From NCBI RefSeq assembly GCF_003545875.1, contig NZ_QHCS01000011.1, forward strand, positions 1 to 64,000: 64,000 nucleotides of DNA, read 5' to 3'. The translations under genes were made by a program, and so were the position numbers. Below are positions 1 to 9,824 of this stretch, one piece after another. Under the pieces are notes generated by a model, which searched no databases, was not told the DNA's origin, and saw only the letters and a list, made by a program, of their open reading frames with translations. How positions within the stretch are numbered: position 1 is the stretch's first letter; each line of letters starts with the position of its first letter. Source of the stretch: Leptospira stimsonii. GTDB taxonomy: Bacteria > Spirochaetota > Leptospiria > Leptospirales > Leptospiraceae.

Positions 1-79
1 AATCTCAGCTCCGAAGACGTTTCGAAGAAACGGATGGGAGGTGGGATTTGGCTTTGTGCGAAATGTAAGAAAGGAATCT
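1..79. other. Edge sequence, no assignable gene
   Basis: This stub lies beyond the end of the phosphatase gene. One plus-strand frame stays open from the window edge to a TAA at 66-68 and could be the last residues of a convergent gene, but other plus frames are open too, so no call is possible from so short a piece. Confidence 0.2.
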
Positions 80-2002
80 CTACAATATATCCACGGTCAA
101 GTAAGTCAGGTCGTCCGGGATCTTAGAAGAGGAAAAAGAGCGCACCGTCGCTAAAATCTCTTCGTTTAAATTTCTCGGATTTCGAAAAAAATTATTCTTC
201 AATACTTCCAGAAGTCGTCTTTCACCGAAGATTTCCCTCTCTGGACTGAGCGCTTCCGTAACGCCGTCCGTATAAAAGAAAAATCGATCCCCGGTTTTGA
301 GAGCGACCGTATAAGTTTCCGGTTCGATCGTCTTCAACATCCCTAGAATCATTCCCCTTCCTTTTAGAAATTCCGGTTCGGCGGGATCTTCCCGTATCAG
401 AACGGGCGGAGGATGCCCCGCGACAGAATATCGAAATTCTTCTTTTTCAAGATCGTATAAGCAGACAAAGGCGGAAATAAAATTCTTCTCCAAAACCTGA
501 AACATTCTGTTGTTCAATTCGGAAAGAATCTTAGATGGCTCCTCCATCTTTCGACTCAATTCCAAAAAGGAAACCTTGAGCATAGAAGAAACTAAAGCGG
601 ACGCGACCCCGTGTCCCAAAACGTCGCAAAGAATAAACATTATCTTTTTCTCATTTAGAATATGATAATCTAAAAAATCCCCTCCGACCTGATCCACGGG
701 AATATAAACAGAATTCACGGAAAGACGATGGATTCTTCCGTCGAGTTGAGGAATCAATCTTGTCTGCAAATTGGCGGCCATTCCCAATTCCTCGTGAAGA
801 ATCCGATTTTGTTTTTTTAACTCTTCCGTTCTCTGTTCCACTTTCGCTTCCAGAGTTGCGTTTAATTTTTTGAGTTCGGAATGAGCCCTCGCGTTCTGAT
901 ATGAAATACTGACCGCTCCGGAAATCAAAAGGGCGAAGAATCCGTATTGAGATAAAAACATATTCTTTCCGGAAACGTTATCCAGAACTACGTCGACGAT
1001 CGCAAAAATAGCGAGAAGCCCCACTCCTCCCACCATGATCAACGCTTCCATAACTCTCTTTCTCAACTCCGCGTAAAAAATGGGAACGAGCAATAAGAAC
1101 ATGGAAAATAAAATTCCTTCCCAAGCATAAACGAGCAAAACTCTCTGCGTTCCGTCGAGTTCCAAAAGATGTAAGGCTCCGATAACCAAACTCGACTTCA
1201 TGATCAGCTTTGCCGCCGTTCCGGTTTTTCTTCGAAACAAAGCATACAAAAAATATAATATACACATCGGAAAAACCGTCTGCGCCAAAAAAAAGGAACG
1301 GGACAGAAGTCCGAATGGCACGTCTATGTAGTGCATTTTGTGAAGAAGAGGCAATCTCCAAAAGACAAATAGAACGGCTGAAAAAGCCAGAAAGATACTC
1401 GCTCTCGAGTAACGATTGAGAGAATACGAAATCGATTGTTGTAAGAACACACCCAAGAATAAAACGATCAACACGAGCTGAAACGCATCTTCCTGTATCA
1501 AAGCGTCCTTGAGTTCGTCAAAGTCGCCTAACTTGGGAACACTTCTAAAAATCCCGCAGTGAAATCCGAGTTCCTGACATTCGATTTCGATTCGTATCGT
1601 ATTTTTTTTTCCTCTTTCGATCCATTCCAGAGGAATCTTATACAAACGACTTCGAAACCAGGCCGGTGAATATGGATCCATCTCACCCGTTTTTCCGATC
1701 AGCTTATCGTTAAAATAAACCCTATCTGCGGATTGGATTCTATCTAAGAAAATTCCCTGGGACCCGGAAGGCGAAGTTTTCGGATATTCGAATGAAATCG
1801 TATAATAGCCTTTCATCGGAATTTCCAAACCTTGGCTCGTTAAACCCACTCCCGGAAGAATGCTCTGATAACGTTTTCCGTCTTCGTTATAGTATTCCCA
1901 CCCTTCGCTTAAAAGCTGAACCTTTTCGGGATCGATCGGTTCCGAGTTTACAGCGGAAGCAATTAGACATAATAGGAATAGTCCGAATAAAATCGGTTTC
2001 AT
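80..2002 (-). CDS. 7TM sensor with SpoIIE-type PP2C phosphatase domain
   Basis: A membrane receptor that should dephosphorylate a serine/threonine partner, typically an anti-sigma-factor antagonist. The 640-residue product has a signal peptide (about 1-20), a periplasmic beta-rich domain of 7TMR-DISM type (25-165), seven hydrophobic helices (175-375), a coiled coil (380-415) and a C-terminal SpoIIE/PP2C domain. The metal-binding phosphatase motifs are visible: VGGDFLDY, CDVLGHGVAS, AGHPPPV, FYTDGVTEA and PDDLTYL. I chose the ATG at 2002; the frame extends six codons to a TTG. No ribosome binding site is obvious for either start. The gene is monocistronic as far as seen, with no anti-sigma or STAS gene nearby, so its partner must be encoded elsewhere. 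Family is secure; the signal and substrate are unknown. Confidence 0.88.
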   Translation of the reverse strand: MKPILFGLFLLCLIASAVNSEPIDPEKVQLLSEGWEYYNEDGKRYQSILPGVGLTSQGLEIPMKGYYTISFEYPKTSPSGSQGIFLDRIQSADRVYFNDKLIGKTGEMDPYSPAWFRSRLYKIPLEWIERGKKNTIRIEIECQELGFHCGIFRSVPKLGDFDELKDALIQEDAFQLVLIVLFLGVFLQQSISYSLNRYSRASIFLAFSAVLFVFWRLPLLHKMHYIDVPFGLLSRSFFLAQTVFPMCILYFLYALFRRKTGTAAKLIMKSSLVIGALHLLELDGTQRVLLVYAWEGILFSMFLLLVPIFYAELRKRVMEALIMVGGVGLLAIFAIVDVVLDNVSGKNMFLSQYGFFALLISGAVSISYQNARAHSELKKLNATLEAKVEQRTEELKKQNRILHEELGMAANLQTRLIPQLDGRIHRLSVNSVYIPVDQVGGDFLDYHILNEKKIMFILCDVLGHGVASALVSSMLKVSFLELSRKMEEPSKILSELNNRMFQVLEKNFISAFVCLYDLEKEEFRYSVAGHPPPVLIREDPAEPEFLKGRGMILGMLKTIEPETYTVALKTGDRFFFYTDGVTEALSPEREIFGERRLLEVLKNNFFRNPRNLNEEILATVRSFSSSKIPDDLTYLTVDIL

Positions 2003-2084
2003 ACAAAAAGAGGGGATCAAACTAACTTTGGGAACAAGGCTGTAAAGTTAAATTTAGATCGGAAACGAAAGAATAAAGAAACCG

Positions 2085-3152
2085 TTAAAGAGAAAGGATT
2101 TTGGTTTCCAGTTCATCGGAATTGAAACCCTTCTTCGGAGAAGGAATGAAATCTAACGCGGAATCCGAAATTTCATGAGACGCTCTGAAAAGGAGATCGG
2201 ATGTATAATGGGAAAACATTCTTTCTGTAAGAATCCTTCGATAACTCCTCGCCCCCTTTTCGGCGTGAAACAATCCGAGAAGATGTCTTAAAATAAAATG
2301 CGGCCTTATGTTTGGATCGCTCCCGAGTTGACGATCGATATAATCCTGCATTCGTATGAGAATTTCCCTTCGACTCAAAGAAGAAGAATCATCCCCGAAG
2401 TATCGGGAATCGATCTCTGAAAAAAGATAAGGAGTTTCATACGCCGCTCTTCCGATCATCACACCGTCGTTCTTTTTCAATCGTTCTTCGATCTCATCGT
2501 ATGTCCGAATTCCTCCGTTGATTTCAACGATCAATTCAGGAAACATTTTTTTGATTTGTTCCACCTCCGCATAACGCAGAGGAGGAATTTGTCGATTCTG
2601 TGCGGGAGAAAGACCGCCTAAAATCGCAATTCTTGCATGAATGATAAATCGTCTGACACCCGCTTCCTTTACGATTTCGATAAATCTACAAAGATCCTCG
2701 AAACTTTCTTTTCCAGGAATCCCGATTCTACACTTAACCGTAACGGGAATCGAAACGGCCGCATCCATAGACGCTACGAGTTCCGCGACCTTCTCCGGAG
2801 TTTCCATCAGACAAGCGCCGAAATTTCCTTCTCTCACACGATCGCTCGGACAACCTACATTCAGATTGACCTCAGAATATCCGTAGTCTTCACTGATCTT
2901 GGAACATTCGGCAAGAGCCTTCGGTTGATCTCCGCCCAATTGGATCGCAAGAGGCAATTCTTCCGGATTGTATGATAAGAATCGATTGCGATCTCCGTGC
3001 AGAATCGCGCCCGTATGAATCATCTCCGTATAAAGAAACGTATGTTTGGAAATCAATCTAAGAAGAAAACGAAAATGACGATCGGTCCAATCCATCATCG
3101 GAGCCAGAGAAACGGGATATCGTTTTGGAATTTTAGAGCCGATCTCGATCAT
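2085..3152 (-). CDS. dusA: tRNA-dihydrouridine synthase A
   Basis: FMN-dependent reduction of uridine to dihydrouridine in the D loop of tRNA. The 355-residue protein opens with the DusA signature SLAPMMDWTDRHFRFLLRL, carries the catalytic cysteine in NLNVGCPSDRV followed by GNFGACLM, and the FMN-phosphate region NGGIRTYDEIEE and GVMIGRAAYETPY. The open frame runs on upstream to 3410, but that stretch is low-complexity, unlike DusA, and overlaps the divergent lipoprotein gene. The ATG at 3152 gives the usual length and starts just before the conserved barrel, so I use it. It is divergent from the lipoprotein/mnmC pair, which also acts on tRNA. Confidence 0.93.
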   Translation of the reverse strand: MIEIGSKIPKRYPVSLAPMMDWTDRHFRFLLRLISKHTFLYTEMIHTGAILHGDRNRFLSYNPEELPLAIQLGGDQPKALAECSKISEDYGYSEVNLNVGCPSDRVREGNFGACLMETPEKVAELVASMDAAVSIPVTVKCRIGIPGKESFEDLCRFIEIVKEAGVRRFIIHARIAILGGLSPAQNRQIPPLRYAEVEQIKKMFPELIVEINGGIRTYDEIEERLKKNDGVMIGRAAYETPYLFSEIDSRYFGDDSSSLSRREILIRMQDYIDRQLGSDPNIRPHFILRHLLGLFHAEKGARSYRRILTERMFSHYTSDLLFRASHEISDSALDFIPSPKKGFNSDELETKILSL

Positions 3153-3244
3153 GTTGCTTCTTACCAGATTTTTTTTTCCAAACACTTCGGTCAAGGATCC
3201 TCTATCGTCGAATCGGCTCGGAATCGCAAGGGAACGAAAAAACG

Positions 3245-4234
3245 ATGAAACTTTTTGATGAGAATTTCGAACTTCGCACCGGACAAGGATTCTTTTCAAA
3301 GAGGACTCGATTCTTATTCGTTTGTATCTTTCTCGCTTTCCATTCTTCCTGCAGAACCTTGGAATCTTTTTTTGAAACGATCGTATTAACGGGCGGAGTG
3401 GATTCCACAAAACTCACGTTTTCCGCACACTATAGTCCTCTGGAAAACGTCATTCGTTCCAACGCCGGAAGTAAGGAACCCGCCGCCTCCGATCGAACCG
3501 TGAATCACGATCCGTTCAAGTCCGTTCCCTTTTATACGATCGGTTCGATTCCGAGAAGAATTCCGGGAACTCCTTTCGAAGGATATTTAAAATATCTAAA
3601 CTACATGGCTTACGGATTGACTCTTACTGCGCCGAGAACCTTTCGAGGAAACCTCTTAAATTTTCCGGACGATGGAAGAGTCGCAACGAACGCATCCGAG
3701 CTCGCCGCTTACGGACTGTATCCGCTTCCCGATCCTTTTGGACGGAAGTCGGAATATCTCTATTCGGATTATCAGGCGTATGCGACGATCTACCTTGCTT
3801 TCGTAGAATTTCAAAATTGGAATCTGGGAGCCGGAGTCAACATCGGATTTAGCGTATATGACTTCGACGTATTGGAAAGAAACGTGAGAGTTTCTTCTTC
3901 CAGAAATCGAGTGCGAATGGCCACCGGTTTAAAATTATTATACGAATACAATATCGGGAGATTTTTGGAAGATTCCATTTTCTACAACACGTATCTTTAT
4001 TTCGAAATTTCCACACTTTCTTCGGCGCATGATCCGATCAAACAGACGATCCCCACTTCCGCAGGTGGAACCGTTCCTGATCTTTATCTTACGATGGATA
4101 CGTACCGAATCGGAGTTCGAAAAGAAATTCAGTTGTCTCGTCCTTCCCCGGAAGAATCCTTGAGAAGAGACAGCGGCCCAACGAAAGAATCCACTCCTCC
4201 GAAACAAACGGAACCATTACCTCCTCGAATCTAA
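3245..4234 (+). CDS. Putative lipoprotein, function unknown
   Basis: A 329-residue exported protein not recognised by family. A charged N-region of about 20 residues precedes a hydrophobic stretch ending FLAFHSSC, with Cys36 as a possible lipidation site; the lipobox is poor (His at -3), which fits the relaxed leptospiral rule only loosely. The body is rich in aromatic residues and short beta-like segments (for example YLAFVEFQNWNLGAGVNIGF), suggesting an outer-membrane-associated beta fold, and the tail is proline-rich. The start ATG has AAGGGA about 10 bases upstream. Its TAA overlaps the mnmC ATG by one base (TAATG), so the two are translationally coupled, although a functional link with tRNA modification is not apparent. 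Confidence 0.7.
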   Translation: MKLFDENFELRTGQGFFSKRTRFLFVCIFLAFHSSCRTLESFFETIVLTGGVDSTKLTFSAHYSPLENVIRSNAGSKEPAASDRTVNHDPFKSVPFYTIGSIPRRIPGTPFEGYLKYLNYMAYGLTLTAPRTFRGNLLNFPDDGRVATNASELAAYGLYPLPDPFGRKSEYLYSDYQAYATIYLAFVEFQNWNLGAGVNIGFSVYDFDVLERNVRVSSSRNRVRMATGLKLLYEYNIGRFLEDSIFYNTYLYFEISTLSSAHDPIKQTIPTSAGGTVPDLYLTMDTYRIGVRKEIQLSRPSPEESLRRDSGPTKESTPPKQTEPLPPRI

Positions 4235-6195
4235 TGTTATCTTGGAAAGAAAATCAAACACCGGTCTCGGAACAATTCGGAGATATATATTTTTCACCCG
4301 AGAACGGATTGGAAGAAACCAAACACGTGTTCATCGAAGGAAACAACCTCACACAAAGATGGTCGGATCCGAAACTTCGGACATCGTTTTCGATCTTAGA
4401 ATTGGGGTTCGGAACCGGACTCAACTTTCTAACGACTTGGAAAGAATATTCCGAACACAAGAATCGTTTCCGACTTCATTACATTTCCATCGAGAAGTTT
4501 CCTTTGAACAAGGATGAAATTTCCAAGGCGCTTTCCGTCTTTCCCGAACTTCAAAAGATCCAGGAAGAATTTCTATCTTCCTATGAGAATCTGATTCCGG
4601 GGATGAACTATTTCCGATTCCTAAACGGAAGGATTCATCTTACCCTGTATTTAGGCAACGTCGCGAATGCGTTAGTCGAAATATCCGGCAAAGTCGATGC
4701 GATCTTCTTGGACGGATTCGCCCCTTCCAAAAATCCGGATATGTGGGAGGAATCGATTCTGATCCACCTAAGACGCGTTAGCACAACGGGTACGACGTTC
4801 GCCACCTTCACTGTGGCGAGAATGGTTCGAGATTCTTTGACCGTTTGCGGATTCGAACTTGAAAAACGACCTGGATTCGGAAGAAAAAGAGAAATGCTGG
4901 TAGGAACGTATTCTCCAAAAGAAACCGAGACCGAAGAATCCAATAGCAAAGAAAAACCGTGGTGTAAACGTTCCTTTTCCCGTCGAGAAACGAAAACCGC
5001 GACGATCCTCGGAGCAGGAATCGCAGGCACCGCTTTGGCGTATTCACTTTCCCAACGCGGTGTACAAGTTACATTGATCGATCCGTCGGGCATCGCAAAC
5101 GAGGCCTCCGGAATTCCGGGAGCGATCTCCCATCCGCATATCACAAAGATCCCGACTCCGACAAGCCTCTTCACGTTACGCGCCTTTCGATACGCTTTAC
5201 AATTTCTGTCTTCTTTTGCGGATACAAAAGAATTCAAAACTTCCGGTCTTTTTCACGGAGTCACCGAGGAAATGAGTTCGGAAAGACTCAAAAAAGGACT
5301 GGAGAATCATCAACTTTCGGAAGAGATCGTAGTTTGGAAAGAAACGTCGAACGATCCTCAAAATAAAAGCGATTTGGAAAAAGAAATGGGGGACGGTATC
5401 TTTTTTCCAAAAGGGTTTTGGACACAACCGAATTCCTTGGCGAAACGATTGATCGACCGACCCTCTATCAAATTCATTCAAAAAACCGCGATTGCGGTTC
5501 AGCCGAGCGGGTCCGGTTGGAAAACAACGTTTTCCGAATCCGAGGAGGAACCACATTCTGATTCCGTTATATTCTGCAATTCTTATGGAATTGGAGAATT
5601 ACTCGACGCCATCGTAGGAGAGGCATTCTTACCGATCAAAAAAGTCCGGGGACAATTGTTGATACTAAAAGAAACTGAATCTTCTTATCTACTTCCAAAC
5701 ATTCTCTGCGCGGAACAATATCTAACTCCTTCCATCGAAGGAGAACATATCCTCGGCTCAACGTTTGACGAATTCGATCTAGATCCGAAGCCGAGATCGA
5801 AGGACACGGAAGAACTCTTACGATACGTGCAAAATAAATATCCGAGTCTGGATTGGAACAAAGAATCGGTTCTTTCGGAAAAGGTCGGCTTTCGGGCGCA
5901 AACACTGGATCGTTACCCGATTTTAGGCCCGGTCGTTTTACCACAGGAATTTACGAAAGAATACAAAGGAATCGATCTACCGCGAAATCGAAATAAATCG
6001 TATCCGAACCTAAAAACCGTTCCGGGACTTTTCATCTTCGGAGCCTTGGGTTCCCGAGGAATTTTGAGTTCTTTTTTGGGTGCAGAGATTTTAGCCTCCT
6101 TGATACTGGATGAACCCGCTCCCGTTGAAAACACGTTATTAGAATCCTTACATCCGGTTCGATTCTTGTATCGTAAGATTCGAAACCAGGATTGA
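4234..6195 (+). CDS. mnmC: Bifunctional MnmC: mnm5s2U34 tRNA methyltransferase and FAD oxidoreductase
   Basis: Performs the last two steps of mnm5s2U synthesis at wobble U34: the oxidase half removes the carboxymethyl group of cmnm5 and the methyltransferase half methylates the resulting nm5 with SAM. The 653-residue protein has the methyltransferase domain at about 1-230 (SAM loop ILELGFGTGLNFLTTW, then AIFLDGFAPSKNPDMW) and the FAD-dependent domain at about 250-640 (dinucleotide motif ILGAGIAGTALAYSLSQRG; VRGQLLIL; FRAQTLDRYPILGPV; FIFGALGSRG). Both halves are complete and fused in the classical order. It is coupled to the preceding lipoprotein gene and followed by a hairpin at 6198-6222. 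Confidence 0.93.
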   Translation: MLSWKENQTPVSEQFGDIYFSPENGLEETKHVFIEGNNLTQRWSDPKLRTSFSILELGFGTGLNFLTTWKEYSEHKNRFRLHYISIEKFPLNKDEISKALSVFPELQKIQEEFLSSYENLIPGMNYFRFLNGRIHLTLYLGNVANALVEISGKVDAIFLDGFAPSKNPDMWEESILIHLRRVSTTGTTFATFTVARMVRDSLTVCGFELEKRPGFGRKREMLVGTYSPKETETEESNSKEKPWCKRSFSRRETKTATILGAGIAGTALAYSLSQRGVQVTLIDPSGIANEASGIPGAISHPHITKIPTPTSLFTLRAFRYALQFLSSFADTKEFKTSGLFHGVTEEMSSERLKKGLENHQLSEEIVVWKETSNDPQNKSDLEKEMGDGIFFPKGFWTQPNSLAKRLIDRPSIKFIQKTAIAVQPSGSGWKTTFSESEEEPHSDSVIFCNSYGIGELLDAIVGEAFLPIKKVRGQLLILKETESSYLLPNILCAEQYLTPSIEGEHILGSTFDEFDLDPKPRSKDTEELLRYVQNKYPSLDWNKESVLSEKVGFRAQTLDRYPILGPVVLPQEFTKEYKGIDLPRNRNKSYPNLKTVPGLFIFGALGSRGILSSFLGAEILASLILDEPAPVENTLLESLHPVRFLYRKIRNQD

Positions 6196-6197
6196 AT

Positions 6198-6222
6198 CCG
6201 TTGTCTTTTACGAAGACAACGG
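6198..6222 (+). terminator. Probable terminator after mnmC
   Basis: A perfect 10-bp stem (CCGTTGTCTT pairing with AAGACAACGG) around a five-base loop begins four bases after the mnmC stop. Only three T residues follow, so the terminator may be weak. Confidence 0.6.
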
Positions 6223-6362
6223 TTTCGAACTCCGTTCAAAGGGATGGGATAACTACAAACAACGGAATCGAATCAGCGAATCGATCCGTTTCTTTTAGGA
6301 AAGATATAAATCGATAAACCCGGTTCCAAATCCAAAGAAAGAAATTTATAAAAACGGATTCC

Positions 6363-8237
6363 ATGAACTCAGAAGTACAAAAGAAGTTTAAAGATTTAGA
6401 ATCGGCCCTCAAAGAAGTCTGGGGACTTCAGAATTTCCGAAAGGGTCAAAAGGAAGCCATCGAGTCCTTCCTAAACGGAAACGATACGTTAGTCATCCTT
6501 CCTACCGGAGGAGGAAAATCCCTCATCTATCAATTGCCTTCGCTCCTGGAAGAAGGTTCTCTCACACTCGTAATCTCTCCGCTGATCGCTCTCATGAAAG
6601 ATCAAGTGGATTCTCTCAAAGCGAAGGGAATCACCGCGGAGTATTGCAACTCGACCCAAGACGACCTTGAACAGTTGAGAATTCTTAGCAGAGCCGCCAC
6701 AGGAAAAATTCAGATTCTATACTTATCTCCGGAAAAAGCTCTGAGCAGACAGGTGCTTGAAATTCTTCCCAAACTCCCTCTCAAAAGAATTGCGGTCGAC
6801 GAAGCTCATTGTGTTTCCCAGTGGGGACACGACTTTCGACCGGAGTACAGAAAGCTCTACGAACTACGGGATAAATTTCCGAAAAAGATTCCGGTGATCG
6901 CGTTAACCGCCACAGCGACGCAAAGGGTCATCAAAGACATTTCCGATTCTCTGGGGCTGAAAGAACCTTCCCTGATCAAGGGAAGTTTCTATAGGGAAAA
7001 CTTAAACTTCTCCATTCTTTTTCCTCAGAACGAAACGTTTCGTGAAAGCCAACTTTTAAAGATTCTGATAAAAGGAAATTTTCAAAAATCGACGAGCGGA
7101 AGAGCCATCATCTACTGCGCAACGAGACAAAAGGTGGAATCGGTTTATGATTTTCTAAAGAAGAACGGATTCAAAGTGGGAAAGTATCACGCGGGAAGAA
7201 GCGATTCGAGTCGAGAAAAAGCGCAGGACGGTTATTCCACTGGAAAGACGAACGTCCTCGTCGCGACGAACGCATTCGGAATGGGACTGGATAGTCCGGA
7301 TGTAAGAATGGTGATTCACTATCAAACGCCCGCTTCTCTGGAAAGTTATTATCAAGAAGCTGGCAGAGCCGGAAGGGACGGAAAAGATTCGGATTGTATT
7401 CTATTCTATCATCCCTCTGATCTTGTTACGCAGAGTTTTATCATAGGAAAGGAATCCAACCGCAAAGGTGGAGAGACTCTTCTTTCCTACGTTAAAGAAT
7501 ACGCGCTCTCCAATCGATGCAGACAACAAACTCTTTGTTCTTATTTCGGAGAGGAAATCTCCGAATGTAAAACCTGCGATATCTGCTTGGAAAAAGAATC
7601 AGAGGAAGAACTTTCGACTTCGGGAAGAGACGAGTTTTTTAAGAGAGAAGAGAATAAAAAACAAAAAAAAGAACAAAAAGAAAAATACGATTTTTCTAAT
7701 GAAGAATTAAGAACGATCGAAGAATTGCTCGAACTCATTCCCGGAAAATTCGGAAAAAGAATGATCGCCGGAGTCCTGAGAGGTTCGCGGTCGAACGAGA
7801 TTCTTAGGAAAAAACTGGATCGAACTCCGATGTATGGATCTCTTCGTTCCATACCCGAAGAAGCGATCTTACGAATCCTAGACGAATGGATCTCGGAAAA
7901 AAAAGTTAAAATCCTCGGAGACAAATATCCGAAGCTTATCCTCGCATCGACCGTAATCGTAAAAACCCCCCGCAAGAAAAAAGAAGAAGGGTTCGAAAAA
8001 GAACGAAAAAACCTCCCTGCAAAAAACGTAATCCAAGAACTCAAAAACTTTCGAGATCGAGAAGCAAGAAGAAGAAAGTGGAAAAAGTTTATGGTCCTTC
8101 AAAATCCGGTGATCGCAGAAATCGCAAAGGCGATGCCGGAAACTCCGGAAGACCTTTCCCTTATCCGAGGAATGGGTTCCGCCAAAGTCGAAAAATTCGG
8201 TAACGACATTTTGAGAATATTAGAAAAATGGAAATAA
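6363..8237 (+). CDS. recQ: ATP-dependent DNA helicase RecQ
   Basis: A 3'-5' superfamily 2 helicase for recombination and replication-fork repair. The 624-residue protein shows the Q-motif region FRKGQKEAIESF, Walker A LPTGGGKSLIYQLP, the DEAH box VDEAHCVSQWGHDFRPEYR, motif III ALTATAT, and motif VI YYQEAGRAGRDGK. A RecQ zinc site follows (C..C...CKTCDIC, about residues 385-407). A very basic Lys/Glu-rich linker at about 420-445 leads to a shortened RQC-like region, and a helical HRDC-like domain ends the protein (LSLIRGMGSAKVEKFGNDIL). The start is the first ATG of the frame. It sits alone between two noncoding gaps. Confidence 0.92.
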   Translation: MNSEVQKKFKDLESALKEVWGLQNFRKGQKEAIESFLNGNDTLVILPTGGGKSLIYQLPSLLEEGSLTLVISPLIALMKDQVDSLKAKGITAEYCNSTQDDLEQLRILSRAATGKIQILYLSPEKALSRQVLEILPKLPLKRIAVDEAHCVSQWGHDFRPEYRKLYELRDKFPKKIPVIALTATATQRVIKDISDSLGLKEPSLIKGSFYRENLNFSILFPQNETFRESQLLKILIKGNFQKSTSGRAIIYCATRQKVESVYDFLKKNGFKVGKYHAGRSDSSREKAQDGYSTGKTNVLVATNAFGMGLDSPDVRMVIHYQTPASLESYYQEAGRAGRDGKDSDCILFYHPSDLVTQSFIIGKESNRKGGETLLSYVKEYALSNRCRQQTLCSYFGEEISECKTCDICLEKESEEELSTSGRDEFFKREENKKQKKEQKEKYDFSNEELRTIEELLELIPGKFGKRMIAGVLRGSRSNEILRKKLDRTPMYGSLRSIPEEAILRILDEWISEKKVKILGDKYPKLILASTVIVKTPRKKKEEGFEKERKNLPAKNVIQELKNFRDREARRRKWKKFMVLQNPVIAEIAKAMPETPEDLSLIRGMGSAKVEKFGNDILRILEKWK

Positions 8238-8446
8238 GACATTCGAATAGAACAGACGCAAAAATCGAATCCTCTCTTTTCGCTTTTCGTACGAATATAC
8301 GGCTGTATATTTATAATATGCTTTGATTTTTAAACAGAATCTACGCAAAATCTCCACCTTCTTTCCTCTTATTTTTAAAAAAACTGTCTCACTTTCCATC
8401 GACACTCTCTATATTTCTTGCGTGATTTCATTGGAGGTTTTGCACG

Positions 8447-9697
8447 ATGAAACAAAATAGAGAGAATACGAAACGAAACCTAAAGCAAATTGCGGCATTC
8501 CTTTCCGTATCCGTCCTTTTGATGAGCTGTGGTTCTAAAAAAAAGGATGATAAAAATAATCTGTTATTGGCGTTGCTGGGAATGAGTCTCGGTTCTAAAG
8601 CGGAGTTCAAACTCACGACCGCAAACACGATGGCCGCCGCTCGTATTGCGAACTCCTCCCAGTTTCTAGTAGGTCCTCACGCTTCCGGATTATTAAGCGA
8701 CTTGGCCGGAGATGATCCGCTCAATTACGGAGACACAGACGCTTTCTCGAATCATTTCTTAACTCCTTCCGCCGTCTCGATGGAAGTTTGTCGAATCTTA
8801 GCCTATAAATCGGCGGCAAAAGGCGGGCCGGCTCCAGGAACCGAAACGTTAGAAAACGCGGCATTTACACCATTTAAAATAGAGGGAGCAAACGGAAGCG
8901 GTCAAGTTGGCGCTCCGGATTTCGGTCCTTGTGGAGGATTTATGCCCATCGCATTAAAAGGAGGAAGCGTTACGACGGAATCAGCATCTCTTCCGATCAC
9001 TCCGATTCCTTCCGAATTAAGTTCCGAGTTTGATAGAATCGGAATCGTTGTAAGAAGTTTCTCTTACTATTTTGAACCCAAAGACGTTCCTGAAAATTCG
9101 TATCGCTACGTAGATTTGCTTTTAAACACTCCTACCCAATCCCTACTCTCCAGAGGGGAAGTTAGCACAAAAATATTCGGATCGGGTTGTCCTGCCTCCT
9201 TTGCAAACTCCGCCAGTTTTATTTTAATGCAATTGCTTCAACCGGGAGAAAACTTAACCAGCGCCTGCTCTTTTTATGAATCCGCTATCGACTCGTCCTC
9301 GGGTTCTTTCCTTTCGATTCCGGGAATCAATTACTTTACCAATCCGAACTCAGTCTTAAATCCTCCATCCGTTGCAGGAATAAATTACACATCGGCTAAT
9401 CAAAAGTTGAGATTCAAAGCTCCGGCGGCAATGAACGGCGTCCCTTCCACGGCCCCTTACATTCTCATCGTGAGTTTAGATAATTCGAATCCGGGTAAAT
9501 CGAATCTTCTTTTTAACATTTCTGTGGACAATGTTTTATTCTGGGACTCAAGTGGCGGCGACAATGTCTTCTCTCCACAGCTCGATGCGGCCGATAGACC
9601 GAACGCGACCGATGGAAATGACAACCTAACGAACCCAGCAAGAAGAAACTTAATCTTTCACTTGCCGACCATTTTGAGCGAGTATATAAATGAATAA
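8447..9697 (+). CDS. Putative lipoprotein, Leptospira type
   Basis: A 416-residue exported protein. The N-terminus has a basic region, a hydrophobic core AAFLSVSVLL and a lipobox LLMSC with Cys28 as lipid anchor, followed by the Ser/Lys/Asp-rich tether common in leptospiral lipoproteins. The body is rich in Ser, Asn, Pro and Gly, with several cysteines that could form disulphides in the periplasm or at the surface. I do not recognise a catalytic motif. A strong GGAGG lies about 8 bases before the ATG, and TATATT at about 8410 could be a -10 box. The gene stands alone and ends at a perfect bidirectional terminator, so it is a single transcription unit. Confidence 0.75.
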   Translation: MKQNRENTKRNLKQIAAFLSVSVLLMSCGSKKKDDKNNLLLALLGMSLGSKAEFKLTTANTMAAARIANSSQFLVGPHASGLLSDLAGDDPLNYGDTDAFSNHFLTPSAVSMEVCRILAYKSAAKGGPAPGTETLENAAFTPFKIEGANGSGQVGAPDFGPCGGFMPIALKGGSVTTESASLPITPIPSELSSEFDRIGIVVRSFSYYFEPKDVPENSYRYVDLLLNTPTQSLLSRGEVSTKIFGSGCPASFANSASFILMQLLQPGENLTSACSFYESAIDSSSGSFLSIPGINYFTNPNSVLNPPSVAGINYTSANQKLRFKAPAAMNGVPSTAPYILIVSLDNSNPGKSNLLFNISVDNVLFWDSSGGDNVFSPQLDAADRPNATDGNDNLTNPARRNLIFHLPTILSEYINE

Positions 9698-9742
9698 CAC
9701 CTTGAATCGGCTCTCAAAATAGAAGAATCGAACTATCGGAAC

Positions 9743-9787
9743 CTTAAAACACCGAAAGGAGCCTCGTGCTCCTTTCGGTGTTTTAAG
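9743..9787. terminator. Strong bidirectional terminator
   Basis: A perfect 20-bp inverted repeat with a five-base loop. The inner part is GC-rich (CCGAAAGGAGC with GCTCCTTTCGG) and the outer part is A-tract on the left and T-tract on the right, so it works on either strand. It closes the upstream lipoprotein gene. Confidence 0.92.
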
Positions 9788-9824
9788 TGAACAAACTTCT
9801 AATGTTGCCTTCAATTTTACTTAT

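Noticed and set aside
3153..3410. Upstream extension of the dusA frame
   Set aside because: It overlaps the divergent lipoprotein gene, has no DusA similarity and the ATG at 3152 gives the family length.
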